Assembly: GCA_947258715.1 (NCBI GenBank)
Contig: CAMYJH010000023.1
Location: forward strand, 62,001-126,000
DNA from: an uncultured Gammaproteobacteria bacterium
GTDB lineage: Bacteria; Pseudomonadota; Gammaproteobacteria; HK1
Length of the DNA: 64,000 bases
Direction: 5' to 3'
Part shown: positions 43,229-51,879 of the stretch, in pieces
How positions within the stretch are numbered: position 1 is the first letter of the stretch
How the letters are laid out: each line of letters starts with the position of its first letter
Program-made: the position numbers and the translations under genes
The notes under the pieces: model-generated
Told to the model about the DNA's origin: nothing
What the model saw: the letters and a program-made list of their open reading frames with translations, nothing else
The model's database searches: none

Positions 43229-44368
43229 TTATGGCTCGACCGGTTCGAGGCGCGCGATGACTCCGTCGCCTTCGTCGCTGAGAATATAAATGAATCCGTC
43301 GGGCCCCTGGCGCAGGTCGCGGATGCGACCGAGCGCGCCTTCGATCAGTTTCTCCTGATGCACAACTCGCTCGCCGTCTAGCTCCAGGCGAGCGATGTAC
43401 TCGAACTTGAGTGAGCCGACGAAGAGGTTGCCGTTCCATTTCGGAAAACGGTTGCCGTGGTAGAAGGTCATGCCGGAAGGGGCGATGGACGGAGTCCACT
43501 GCAGCACCGGTTGCGCCATTCCGGGCTTCTGTGTGCCTTCGCCGATCTTGGTGCCGATGCCGTAGTTGCGCCCATAAGTGATGCTCGGCCAGCCGTAATT
43601 GGTTCCGGCCGTGACGATATTCACCTCGTCTCCACCCTGAGGACCGTGCTCGTGGGCCCAGATCCGGCCCGTGCCGGGCTGAATCGTCATCCCCTGCACG
43701 TTGCGGTTGCCGTAGGTGAAAACCTCGGGGCGCGCTCCGGATTTTCCGACGAACGGATTGTCCGCCGGCACGCTGCCGTCATCCCGGACACGAATTATGG
43801 ACCCCGGGTGGGTGCTCAGGTCCTGGCCGTTGGGACGGTGGCCGCGGTCGCCCAAGCTGATGAACAGCAAACCGTCGTTGTCGAAAACGAGCCGCGAGCC
43901 GAAATGCCGACCGCCGTTGAATTTGGGCAGCGCGCGGAAAATCACCTCGACCTCTTCCAGCCGATGCTCGATCAGCCGGCCGCGCGCCACCTCGGTGCCG
44001 AAGCCGCCCGCGCCGGCGGCAGCATAGGATAGGTAGACCAGCCGGTTACGCTCGAAGTCGGGGTGCAGAATCACGTCCAGCAGGCCGCCCTGGCCGTATG
44101 ACGAGACCGCAGGCAGGCCCTGGATGGGTTCGGGGTCGAGCCGGCCGTTATCGATGAGCCTGAGCCGGCCGGATCGTTCCGTAACCAGCATGCGTCCGTC
44201 GGCCAGGAAAGTGAGCCCCCACGGATGGTCGAGCCCTTCGATTAGGACCACCAGCTTGAAGGCACCCTGTTCGGAATCGAAGTTGCCGATGCTGCGTCCC
44301 TCCCCGGCGGCAACAGTGCCGACGAGAAATCCGCAAATGAATAGAAAAATGGCTGTTGAACGCATCAT
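43229..44368 (-). CDS. PQQ-dependent sugar dehydrogenase-like (Asd/YliI type)
   Basis: 379-residue periplasmic six-bladed beta-propeller. Signal peptide MMRSTAIFLFICGFLVGTVAAGEG. The family blocks are present: LDHPWGLTFLADGRMLVTERSGRLR, GGLLDVILHPDFERNRLVYLSYA, GNRNVQGMTIQPGTGRIWAHEHGPQGGDEVN, and APSGMTFYHGNRFP. Such proteins oxidise sugars with PQQ. It is the last leftward gene of the group transcribed from 47.8 kb, 123 bases beyond the flavoprotein stop. Whether PQQ is made elsewhere is not known. Confidence 0.92.
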   Translation of the reverse strand: MMRSTAIFLFICGFLVGTVAAGEGRSIGNFDSEQGAFKLVVLIEGLDHPWGLTFLADGRMLVTERSGRLRLIDNGRLDPEPIQGLPAVSSYGQGGLLDVILHPDFERNRLVYLSYAAAGAGGFGTEVARGRLIEHRLEEVEVIFRALPKFNGGRHFGSRLVFDNDGLLFISLGDRGHRPNGQDLSTHPGSIIRVRDDGSVPADNPFVGKSGARPEVFTYGNRNVQGMTIQPGTGRIWAHEHGPQGGDEVNIVTAGTNYGWPSITYGRNYGIGTKIGEGTQKPGMAQPVLQWTPSIAPSGMTFYHGNRFPKWNGNLFVGSLKFEYIARLELDGERVVHQEKLIEGALGRIRDLRQGPDGFIYILSDEGDGVIARLEPVEP

Positions 44369-44491
44369 GACCTCGGCCCTCGCGTTATCACCGTCTGACC
44401 GGTGAGCCGAAATTTGGTTTTAACCGCGGATTTGAACGGTTTGGGTACATTCGCAAACGTTTCATCGCCCTCCCAGATCACGACAAGAGAC

Positions 44492-45766
44492 TCAGTCGAA
44501 GCGCTCGGGGCGATAAGGGGTGAGATCAATGTTCGGCCGTTCTCCGGCCGCCAGCGCGGCAACGATCCGTCCCGTCATCGGTGCCCCGGTGAGGCCCAGC
44601 TGCCCGTGACCGAATGCGAGTAGAACCGACGGCTGGCCCGGGAGCGGGCCAATGACCGGTAAGGTGTCCGGAATCACCGGCCGATGTCCCATCCAGCGAT
44701 CGTGTTCAGTGCCCTCGAGGTCCGGAAACATGCGCGCTGCCAGCTTCGCCAGGATTGAATAGCGGCGCTGGGTCTCCGGGGCGTCGAGTCCGGCAAACTC
44801 CATAATTCCCGTTATGCGCAGGCCTGTTTCCATGCTGCTGGCGACAAAATGCAGATCGTCGTCCACCACCGAGTTATTCAAGGCAACTCCGGAATCATTA
44901 AACATGATGTGATAGCCGCGCCCGGACTCGAGCGGTACGCGAAGTCCCAAGGGTTCGACCAGTCGTTTTGACCACGCGCCTGCTGCTACCACTACCTTAT
45001 CGGCCACGCGGGTTTCGCGTCCAAGCTCCAGCGCTACACCGTCACCTTGGCGGGGTATGAGCGCGTGCACTTCTGCCCGGGTTATGGTTCCTCCGCGACG
45101 GCGCACGTCCTCCGCAATGACGCGACAAAGCCTCGCAGGATTTGTAGTTCGGCCCTGGTTCTCGATCATGATCCCGGCGCGATATTCCCGCGAGATAGCG
45201 GGTTCAATGTCGCCAATGTCGCCTGCGTCCAGCAACCGCACGCTGGCACCATGACGCCGGCGGAGTCGATACGCCGGGGCGTCGATGTCGGCGTCTTTGG
45301 GGTTTCGGTAGACGTGCACGTAGGCGGAATCTTGAATCAGTTTCTCGTGGCCGCTGCCGCGAAGCAACTCGCGGTAATGTTCAACGCAAGGATTGTTGAG
45401 TACGAACATGGCGTCCGAAAGCGCGTCGATACGATCACGTCTTCCCGCGCGTACGAATTTGAGCAGCCAGGGCGTCACCAGCGGCAGATAGCTCCAGCGC
45501 AGGGACAGCGGTCCCAGCGGATCCAGCAGCCACTTAGGCGCCAGCTTCCACTCGCCGGGCATGGATAGCGGAACGCAGGACCAAGACGAGAGCACGCCGG
45601 CATTGCCGAAGGAACAGGCGGACCTCGGTTCCCTTGGTTCGAATACCTCTACTTCGAATCCGCGATCCAGCAGATAGCGCGCGCTGCATAGCCCGACAAT
45701 GCCCGCACCGATAACGGCTACACGGCGCCCGGCGCCTGTGCCTCCTTCAGTTGAGGAGGCAACCAT
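44492..45766 (-). CDS. D-amino-acid dehydrogenase-like FAD flavoprotein
   Basis: 424-residue DAO/DadA-type flavoenzyme. FAD-binding loop AVIGAGIVGLCSARYLLDRG, then the DadA-type region SFGNAGVLSSWSCVPLSMPG and the C-terminal GHRPVIPDTLPVIGPLPGQPSVLLAFGHGQLGLT. It overlaps the start of its neighbour, a PhyH-type oxygenase, by 20 bases in the same direction. A second DadA-like gene lies at 62.1 kb. Substrate may be a D-amino acid or an N-methyl or cyclic amino acid such as hydroxyproline. Confidence 0.9.
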   Translation of the reverse strand: MVASSTEGGTGAGRRVAVIGAGIVGLCSARYLLDRGFEVEVFEPREPRSACSFGNAGVLSSWSCVPLSMPGEWKLAPKWLLDPLGPLSLRWSYLPLVTPWLLKFVRAGRRDRIDALSDAMFVLNNPCVEHYRELLRGSGHEKLIQDSAYVHVYRNPKDADIDAPAYRLRRRHGASVRLLDAGDIGDIEPAISREYRAGIMIENQGRTTNPARLCRVIAEDVRRRGGTITRAEVHALIPRQGDGVALELGRETRVADKVVVAAGAWSKRLVEPLGLRVPLESGRGYHIMFNDSGVALNNSVVDDDLHFVASSMETGLRITGIMEFAGLDAPETQRRYSILAKLAARMFPDLEGTEHDRWMGHRPVIPDTLPVIGPLPGQPSVLLAFGHGQLGLTGAPMTGRIVAALAAGERPNIDLTPYRPERFD

Positions 45767-46520
45767 CGTCGATCGGGGTGATCGGGCTCAGGTCCCGGTG
45801 GTGATTATGGTCGGGGCGCTGATGGCGCGTGAGCGCATTGGAAACCGGGTTGACGATGAGCGAAAAGATTCTTCTGTCGAAGGGCGAGATATTGCTCGGC
45901 GAAGCGTGAAGCATGACGTCGCCGAAAATGAGCCCGGTGCCCGCGCGGCCCGTTGCAGACACGATGCCGCGATTCTTCGCCAGCGACGTCACCGTTTCGG
46001 GTCTCACGACCCACAACGGGTAGCTGGTGCTGACGGTATCCAGCGTCGCCGACGGCGTTTTCGCCTTGTGGGATCCGGGAATGAAATAGAGCGGCCCGTT
46101 GAACTCGGTGACTTCGTCCAGAAAGACGTGAAGGTTGAGCGCCAATGGCTTCGGCACGCCGTCTTCATAGCGATGGGTGGCGAAGTCGTAGTGCCAATGC
46201 CACGGCTCGCCGCAGAACGCCGCTTTTACGTTGACCTTCACCTGCTGCACGTAAAGCGGTGGGTCGAGGATCTGCATTGCCGGCTCGAGAAGGCGGGGGT
46301 GACGCACGAGTTTGGAAAAAACCTCGTCGCGCAGGTGCAGTCCCATGGCCGTGCGGACTTCTTTACTTTTCTTTTCGCGGATGTTGGCCGGGTTGTCTTC
46401 GGCGAACAGCTTCGGAAGCCGCGCGCGCATGACCTCGATCTCTTGTAGTGAAAACAGATCGGGAAGCAGCAGGAGTCCTTCACGGTCGAATTGCGCCAGC
46501 TGCTGATCACTGAGCTTCAT
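45747..46520 (-). CDS. Phytanoyl-CoA dioxygenase (PhyH) family protein
   Basis: 257-residue non-haem iron/2-oxoglutarate oxygenase. The HxD motif is HWHYD in GEPWHWHYDFATH and the distal His is in MLHASPSNIS, with an arginine in the next strand. EctD-like spacing suggests hydroxylation of an amino acid or small acid. The gene lies between an MFS carrier and a DadA-like flavoenzyme and overlaps the latter by 20 bases, so a pathway of uptake, hydroxylation and oxidation is plausible. Substrate not known. Confidence 0.88.
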   Translation of the reverse strand: MKLSDQQLAQFDREGLLLLPDLFSLQEIEVMRARLPKLFAEDNPANIREKKSKEVRTAMGLHLRDEVFSKLVRHPRLLEPAMQILDPPLYVQQVKVNVKAAFCGEPWHWHYDFATHRYEDGVPKPLALNLHVFLDEVTEFNGPLYFIPGSHKAKTPSATLDTVSTSYPLWVVRPETVTSLAKNRGIVSATGRAGTGLIFGDVMLHASPSNISPFDRRIFSLIVNPVSNALTRHQRPDHNHHRDLSPITPIDDGCLLN

Positions 46521-46599
46521 GGAAAATCATTCCCCCTCGGATTTCGGCCGGCCTATTTTCGAACAGGTAGACTGAGAGATCAGCCCCGATTTGACAGAA

Positions 46600-47838
46600 T
46601 TATCCGGCAGGGCGGTCGCCGGAAATATCTCGGGGCTTGAGGATGGCGAAGGCGGCGGGTCCAATGAGCATGACCACCGCCAGGTGGGCGAAGCCCAAGC
46701 CCCAGTTGAGCACGGATTCCCCGCCCAGCCAGTCGAGCAGGACGCCCATTACCAGCGGGCCGACGAATCCACCCCCGTAACCCATCATCGCATGGATGGC
46801 GAGAGTCGCACCGCGCCGACCCGGTTCCGCGCTTCCCACCGTGCCGGCGGTGAGCGACGCCGAATCGGCGTAAATCAGCGCGTTATAGAGCAGGCAGATG
46901 GCGGTTGCGACTGCGTAACCCCAGGCGGCGGAGAAGCCGACAATCAGCGAAACCCCCATGGAGCAGACCATGACCGTGAGAATCCAACGTCGCCTGCCGA
47001 TGCGCACCGCCATCTCGTTTCCGGCAACGCTCATGACGGTTCCGACGAGTTCCATCAGCATTGCGACGACCGTGGGAACGAGGAAATTGATCTGCTCTCC
47101 GGTCTGCGCCGCCGTGAATACCAGAAAGGTCACGGCCCAGGATCGCACCACGAACATCTCCCAGGTATGTACGCAGTAGCCGATGGCATACGCCATGGCC
47201 GAGCGGTTGCGAAATACGGGTTTGAAGTCCAGGAGCTTGCCGCCGGGCGGCCGCGGCGGCGGTCGCGGGTCTTTAGGAAATAGGACGACGGCGACCATGA
47301 GTGCGCCCGCCGCTCCAATGGCGCCGGCGACGAAAGCCGTCTGCCAGTCGAGCCAGGTGGCCATCAGCCCCGCAAGGAGAAACGACAGCGATCCGCTGAC
47401 GCCGATGCTCGCGGCGTGGGCCGCAACGCCGCGGGAAAGGATGGCACCTTCCAGGTGATCGGTGAGCGCTTTCAAGCCCACCATATAGGTGCCCGCCCAA
47501 CCGATGCCGGCGAGAATCCGGAAGCCGAGCGCGCTCAAGAACCCCTGCGCCAGAAACGCCATGCCCAGATGCGAAAGCGCGGTGAGCGAAACAGCGGCGA
47601 TGTAGATCCGCCTCGCTTCGATGCGATCGGTGAGCGCCACCAGAAGCGGCACCGCGGCGCTGTAGGCGCCGAAAAAAATCCCGGAAAGCCAGCCGGCTTG
47701 GGTGTGGCTCAAGCTCCAGATGTCGAAGAATCCGGGAAGCAGTGCGGGAAAAGTAAACGCGCCCAGCTGGGCGAACGTTTGTGCTGCGCAGAATACGGCA
47801 ATCAGCCCGACGCTCGAGCGCGCGGAAGCCGGACTCAT
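46600..47838 (-). CDS. MFS transporter
   Basis: 412-residue major facilitator with about 12 membrane helices. Start MSPASARSSVGLIAVFCAAQTFAQ; the helix 2-3 loop has ALTDRIEARRIYIA and a late loop GRRRWILTVMV. It is first in a leftward group with PhyH and DadA-like genes (79 bases on), so it probably imports their substrate or exports the product. Sequence does not give specificity. Divergent from the alpha/beta hydrolase gene. Confidence 0.9.
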   Translation of the reverse strand: MSPASARSSVGLIAVFCAAQTFAQLGAFTFPALLPGFFDIWSLSHTQAGWLSGIFFGAYSAAVPLLVALTDRIEARRIYIAAVSLTALSHLGMAFLAQGFLSALGFRILAGIGWAGTYMVGLKALTDHLEGAILSRGVAAHAASIGVSGSLSFLLAGLMATWLDWQTAFVAGAIGAAGALMVAVVLFPKDPRPPPRPPGGKLLDFKPVFRNRSAMAYAIGYCVHTWEMFVVRSWAVTFLVFTAAQTGEQINFLVPTVVAMLMELVGTVMSVAGNEMAVRIGRRRWILTVMVCSMGVSLIVGFSAAWGYAVATAICLLYNALIYADSASLTAGTVGSAEPGRRGATLAIHAMMGYGGGFVGPLVMGVLLDWLGGESVLNWGLGFAHLAVVMLIGPAAFAILKPRDISGDRPAG

Positions 47839-48049
47839 TCAGCCCCAACCGCGCAATGCATCGGGCAAACAATTGTGACGAGATGGCTGCAACTGGAGAC
47901 CCCTGGGTCCAGATTGTATCTGCGTACCGGCCGGCGCGGTCAGGGCAGGATAAATGTCGGCGCTTTGCCGCCGGCTCGGCTTTCGTCGTTTCCGGGGCGG
48001 CGATAGACTCGCGGGATAGAACTTTTGCCGCTTGAAATCTGCGTGGACC

Positions 48050-48973
48050 ATGAGCCGGAGCAAAGCGGGGCGGCAGGTCGAGGAGAAAGAGTTGCCCTAC
48101 GTAAAATCGGACGGCGTCAAGCTCTACTATGAGGAGTGTGGGAACGGCGAAACCATTCTTTTCCTGCACGAGATGGCCGGTGATCTGCGCAGCTGGGCGC
48201 CGCAGATGCGCTACTTCTCGCGACGATACCGCTGCGTGGCCTATAACGCGCGTGGCTATCCGCCTTCACAAGTGCCCGAAGACTTCAAAGCCTATTCTCA
48301 GTCCCTGGCGGCGCAGGACGCCGCCAACGTGCTGCGTGCTCTCGGCGCGGAAAAGGCCCACGTGGTGGGCTTATCCATGGGTGCGTTCGCCAGCGTGCAC
48401 TTCTCGCTTGAGTATCCGCAGATAGCCCGCTCCCTGGTGTTGGCCGGCTGCGGTCATGGAGCGGCACGGGCCGATCAAGAACAGTTCCGTGCCGACGCTG
48501 AACGCCTGGCCGCGGAAGTGGAATCCAAGGGAATGAAAAATCTCGCTGGCCTTTACGCGGGCAACGCTTCCCGGGTGCAGTTTGAGCAAAAGGACCCCAA
48601 GGGCTGGGTGCAGTGGCGCAATGCTTTTGCCGAGCACTCTCCCATTGGCACCGCCATGACTCTGCGCAACGTCCAGGCCAAGCGACCTTCGCTGCTGGAC
48701 CTCGAAGATGCCATCCGGGCACTCGAGGTGCCGGTGCTGCTGATTGCCGGCGACGAAGACGACCCGGCGTTGGACATAACCCTGTGGCTCAAGCGCACGC
48801 TGCCCATGGCGGGTTTGTCGGTTTTTCCGAAATCAGGCCACACGGTGAACCTCGAGGAACCGGCACTCTTCAATAGCCTGGTGCAGGACTTCCTTTGGCG
48901 GGTGGAGGCTGGCGCGTGGGGTCCCCGGGATCCCCGCGCCCGCGCCAAATCCACCATGTTTCCGCAGCAGTGA
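48050..48973 (+). CDS. Alpha/beta fold hydrolase
   Basis: 307 residues from ATG 48050 (MSRSKAGRQ); another ATG lies at 48032. Typical serine hydrolase: oxyanion loop LFLHEMAGD, nucleophile Ser in GLSMGAFA, acid in GDEDDPALD, catalytic His in KSGHTVNLEEP. Length and order match 3-oxoadipate enol-lactonase-like and other soluble hydrolases. Substrate unknown. The 3' end lies just before a mosaic repeat. Divergent from the MFS gene with about 200 bases between. Confidence 0.9.
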   Translation: MSRSKAGRQVEEKELPYVKSDGVKLYYEECGNGETILFLHEMAGDLRSWAPQMRYFSRRYRCVAYNARGYPPSQVPEDFKAYSQSLAAQDAANVLRALGAEKAHVVGLSMGAFASVHFSLEYPQIARSLVLAGCGHGAARADQEQFRADAERLAAEVESKGMKNLAGLYAGNASRVQFEQKDPKGWVQWRNAFAEHSPIGTAMTLRNVQAKRPSLLDLEDAIRALEVPVLLIAGDEDDPALDITLWLKRTLPMAGLSVFPKSGHTVNLEEPALFNSLVQDFLWRVEAGAWGPRDPRARAKSTMFPQQ

Positions 48974-48976
48974 TCG

Positions 48977-49099
48977 GTGATGCGTGATGGGTGACGCGTC
49001 ATCGGATTAGAATCGACGTTTTCCGAACTGCCTGATTTGAGGAATCGCGGGCAAGCACGCTTCGACAGCGGGCTGCGTTCAACCTCCCATCGCGCATCA
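48977..49099 (+). repeat. Mosaic intergenic repeat (heptamers plus REP-like palindrome)
   Basis: GTGATGC, GTGATGG, GTGACGC run in 7-base phase from 48977. A REP-like unit follows at 49040-49077 (AGGAATCGCGGGCAAGC, then CAGCGGGCTGCG), then the tail with one GCATCAC copy. It lies between the hydrolase stop and a lipoprotein start. Confidence 0.8.
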
Positions 49100-49116
49100 C
49101 CGGTAACTTTTGTCTC

Positions 49117-49413
49117 ATGAACCGCTACGCTTCAGTGCTGTTGTTGGTGTTGCTTGTCGGTTGCTCAGTTGAGGAGCAGGAGACGGCGCGGCTTGCCTCG
49201 GGCTGCATCAACGCGAGTCCCGATAACCGGGTGAAACTGTCCGGTTCCTGGTCGAACAGCTTCGACGTGGAGGTGGAAGGCAATGACATTACCGTGCGCA
49301 CCGAAGTGCCCCTGGGCATTGCCGCGACCGGCAGGATCAAGTTCGGGCGTCGGGAGTTTCGCTGCCGGAAGGTGGGCGACCGCATCGAGTTCGTCAGCGC
49401 CGTGTGGGAGTAG
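49117..49413 (+). CDS. Small predicted lipoprotein
   Basis: 98 residues. A signal peptide with lipobox LLVGC gives Cys16 as the lipidated residue (MNRYASVLLLVLLVGCSVEEQE). The mature protein has two more cysteines (SGCINAS, FRCRKVG) that may pair, and beta-rich sequence. No family recognised. It starts 18 bases after a mosaic repeat and has no clear partner gene. Confidence 0.7.
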   Translation: MNRYASVLLLVLLVGCSVEEQETARLASGCINASPDNRVKLSGSWSNSFDVEVEGNDITVRTEVPLGIAATGRIKFGRREFRCRKVGDRIEFVSAVWE

Positions 49414-50009
49414 CCGGCGCGGTGACCAGGCGCACTCATATATCAAGCCTCCGAGATCAATAAAAGCATATCCGCGAGGGTGCGAAACGCTTTACGCGAA
49501 AGTTACGAGACATCGCAGCGATTCTGATAGCTGCGAAATATTCTGATTCTTGCCGTGTCTCAGATACCTCGGAGAGCTCATGTGGGTTCTTGGGAAAGTA
49601 GTGGTGCAATAACTCTGCATGGAGTCGCGCTTAGATCTTGAGGTTATGAGAAAAGAATGTTCCCCAAGCTATTGGTTTTTCAACGCGATTTTGTTTCTGC
49701 GCTGGCCGGCTAATTACATTCCAGTTACAAAATCAAGGTTGACCCGGCGCCCGCATGCGCGGAGTCTACCGCTGCCCGGAATATTCCGGTGTGATTGGCC
49801 ATATAACAAGCTGACGAATGTTCGTATAAAGCCACTGCTGACGCGATATCTGTCCGCTCAGAGTCCCTAAGACGAAGCTTGTTGCACCCCCGCGGATGTT
49901 CCATTCATGCCGCGTAGCAGTATTTGGTCGTCCTCAGGCTGTGTGGAGACCGTGATCGGATTCTGACAGTCATATCCAACATCCAACCACGCATGGAGGA
50001 GTCTCAATC
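49414..50009. other. AT-richer intergenic region before the LVIVD gene
   Basis: 596 bases that are plainly richer in A and T than the flanks. An open frame at 49619-49870 lacks a ribosome binding site and has odd composition. GGAGGAG at 49995-50001 is the ribosome binding site of the next gene. The change in composition across this block may mark the edge of an acquired segment; no integrase, tRNA or direct repeats were seen. Confidence 0.45.
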
Positions 50010-51746
50010 ATGAGTAATATTTTCCGCAATAGGGTTTTAGCCGGAGGGTTAGCCTTCGCTGCCACGTCATTGACGGCGGTGCTGACGCCAACGTCCGTCT
50101 CGGCGACTCACGGCGGCAATCCGTCGCCGGAGCTCAACGTCGTCGGCCAATTGAGTGCCGCGGACATGGGCATTCCTTTCGGTGAGAACGTCACCGACGT
50201 GTGGGCCCACGGCAACTACGCCTATCTGGGCACCTTCGACGACATCCGCTGCTCGCTGGACTTCACCGGTGTGCACATCGTCGACATTTCCGACCCCACG
50301 AGTCCCGCGAAGGTCGGTTTCGTTCCCGCCAAGCCCGGAACCCGAAACAACGATGTCAAAGTGGCCCATATCGACACCCTCCACTTCACCGGCGAGATCC
50401 TGGTCGCCACCAACGAGTCCTGCGGCTCGCCTTTTCTGCCGAGGTTAAACGCCAACGGGCTGGGCGGGCCTCCGGGGCAGGGCGGCGTGGCCATCTGGGA
50501 CGTCACCGACCCGACCAAGCCGCGCGCGTTGAAGCAGAACTTTCTCGACTTCCCGACCCACAACACCTTCCCCTATCAGCAGGGCGACAACGCCTACATG
50601 GTGGTGGTGGACGACGTGAACGTACAGGACGTGCACATCGTAGACATCAGCAAGCCGCAGAGCCCGAAGGAGATTGCGGTCACCGGTCAGCTGGACTGGC
50701 CGCCGAACATCGCGGCCGAATTCGGCAACACCGCGGCGGTGTTCCTGCACGACATGTGGGTGCAGGATAACGGTGGGCAGGTGATCGCCTACCTCGCCTA
50801 CTGGGACGCGGGCCTGGTGCTGCTGGACATCACCGACCCGGCCAATCCGGTGTTCCTGGGTGACAGCGAATACGGCGTTCCCGACCCGCTGTCGGGCGAG
50901 TTCCCCGCGGGTGACGGGCACGTGGCGGTGCCGAGCGCCGACGGCACCCGGGTGCTGTTCGGCGACGAGGATTTCGCGGCTGGTGCGCTCGACACTTTCA
51001 TGTTCGACGGCACTTCGTACCCGGTTGCGGAGGGCGGATTCACGCCGCCGACCTATACCCTTCCCGGCGGAACTTTCGGCGGTCCGGTGCACTGGACCGG
51101 GGGAGAGGGCTGCACCCAGGCGGAGTTCGACCGCGCCGCTAACCCGGGCGAGGTCGCGCTCATCCAGCGCGGGACCTGCTTCTTCTCCACCAAGGCGGCG
51201 AACGCCCAGGCGCTCGGCTACGCAGGGTTCGTGGTGGCCAACGACGCCGCTCGGGGCGACGGACTGATCACGATGTCGGCCGGGACGGCGGACGTCATCA
51301 CCATCCCCGGCTACTTCGTCGGGTTCTCCACCGGTGAGATCATGAAGGCCAACGAGGGCGCGGCCTTGGCAGCCGCAGGTATCTTCGACGGCTACGGTTA
51401 CCTGCGGCTCATGGACGTCAGCGACCCCACCAATATCGTCGAGGTCGATCAGTTCGCCACCGAGGGCGTGTTGGCCAATCCGCCGATCCCCGGAGATCGC
51501 ACCATGCACAACGTGGTTGTGGATGATGGCACCACGGCCTACATCTCGTGGTATGCGGAAGGCATGCGAGTCGTCGACTTTGCCGGCGACACTCTCAACG
51601 AGGTTGCGCATTTCGTGGATACGGACGGTATGGGTAACAGCACCTCCAACTTCTGGGGTGTCTACCTCCACGAGCACCCCAACGGCAGCACTTATGTTCT
51701 GGGGAGCGACCGGAGCACGGGACTGTGGATCTTCGATACGCCGTAA
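50010..51746 (+). CDS. Secreted LVIVD-repeat protein with inserted PA domain
   Basis: 578-residue protein with a Sec signal peptide (ATSLTAVLTPTSVSA) and repeated LVIVD blades (VHIVDISDPTSPAKV; VAIWDVTDPTKPRAL; VLLDITDPANPVFLG; LRLMDVSDPTNIVEV), so probably a beta-propeller. Between blades is a PA (protease-associated) domain with CTQAEFDRAANPGEVALIQRGTCFF. Codons end in G or C much more than in neighbouring genes, and the upstream region is AT-rich, which suggests transfer from a high-GC donor such as an actinobacterium. Followed by a strong terminator. Function unknown; may bind or process an extracellular peptide. Confidence 0.9.
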   Translation: MSNIFRNRVLAGGLAFAATSLTAVLTPTSVSATHGGNPSPELNVVGQLSAADMGIPFGENVTDVWAHGNYAYLGTFDDIRCSLDFTGVHIVDISDPTSPAKVGFVPAKPGTRNNDVKVAHIDTLHFTGEILVATNESCGSPFLPRLNANGLGGPPGQGGVAIWDVTDPTKPRALKQNFLDFPTHNTFPYQQGDNAYMVVVDDVNVQDVHIVDISKPQSPKEIAVTGQLDWPPNIAAEFGNTAAVFLHDMWVQDNGGQVIAYLAYWDAGLVLLDITDPANPVFLGDSEYGVPDPLSGEFPAGDGHVAVPSADGTRVLFGDEDFAAGALDTFMFDGTSYPVAEGGFTPPTYTLPGGTFGGPVHWTGGEGCTQAEFDRAANPGEVALIQRGTCFFSTKAANAQALGYAGFVVANDAARGDGLITMSAGTADVITIPGYFVGFSTGEIMKANEGAALAAAGIFDGYGYLRLMDVSDPTNIVEVDQFATEGVLANPPIPGDRTMHNVVVDDGTTAYISWYAEGMRVVDFAGDTLNEVAHFVDTDGMGNSTSNFWGVYLHEHPNGSTYVLGSDRSTGLWIFDTP

Positions 51747-51775
51747 TCGTTCGCGGCTAAACGTTGATCAACAAT

Positions 51776-51809
51776 GGGGCGGGGCCGATCGGGCTCCGCC
51801 CCTTTTTTT
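51776..51809 (+). terminator. Rho-independent terminator of the LVIVD gene
   Basis: GGGGCGGGGCC, GATC loop and GGGCTCCGCCCC form a strong stem at 51776-51802, followed by seven T. Confidence 0.93.
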
Positions 51810-51879
51810 GCGTTGGAAGTGTTGGGTGCAGGACAGGGTTTTAGCTCGAACTACCTCAATGCCTAGTGAGCTTGCATTC

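Noticed and set aside
49619..49870. Possible 83-codon gene before the LVIVD gene
   Set aside because: No ribosome binding site, AT-rich non-coding-like composition and no recognised motif.
50445..51677. 410-codon open frame antisense to the LVIVD gene
   Set aside because: Shadow frame caused by strong third-position GC in the true gene.
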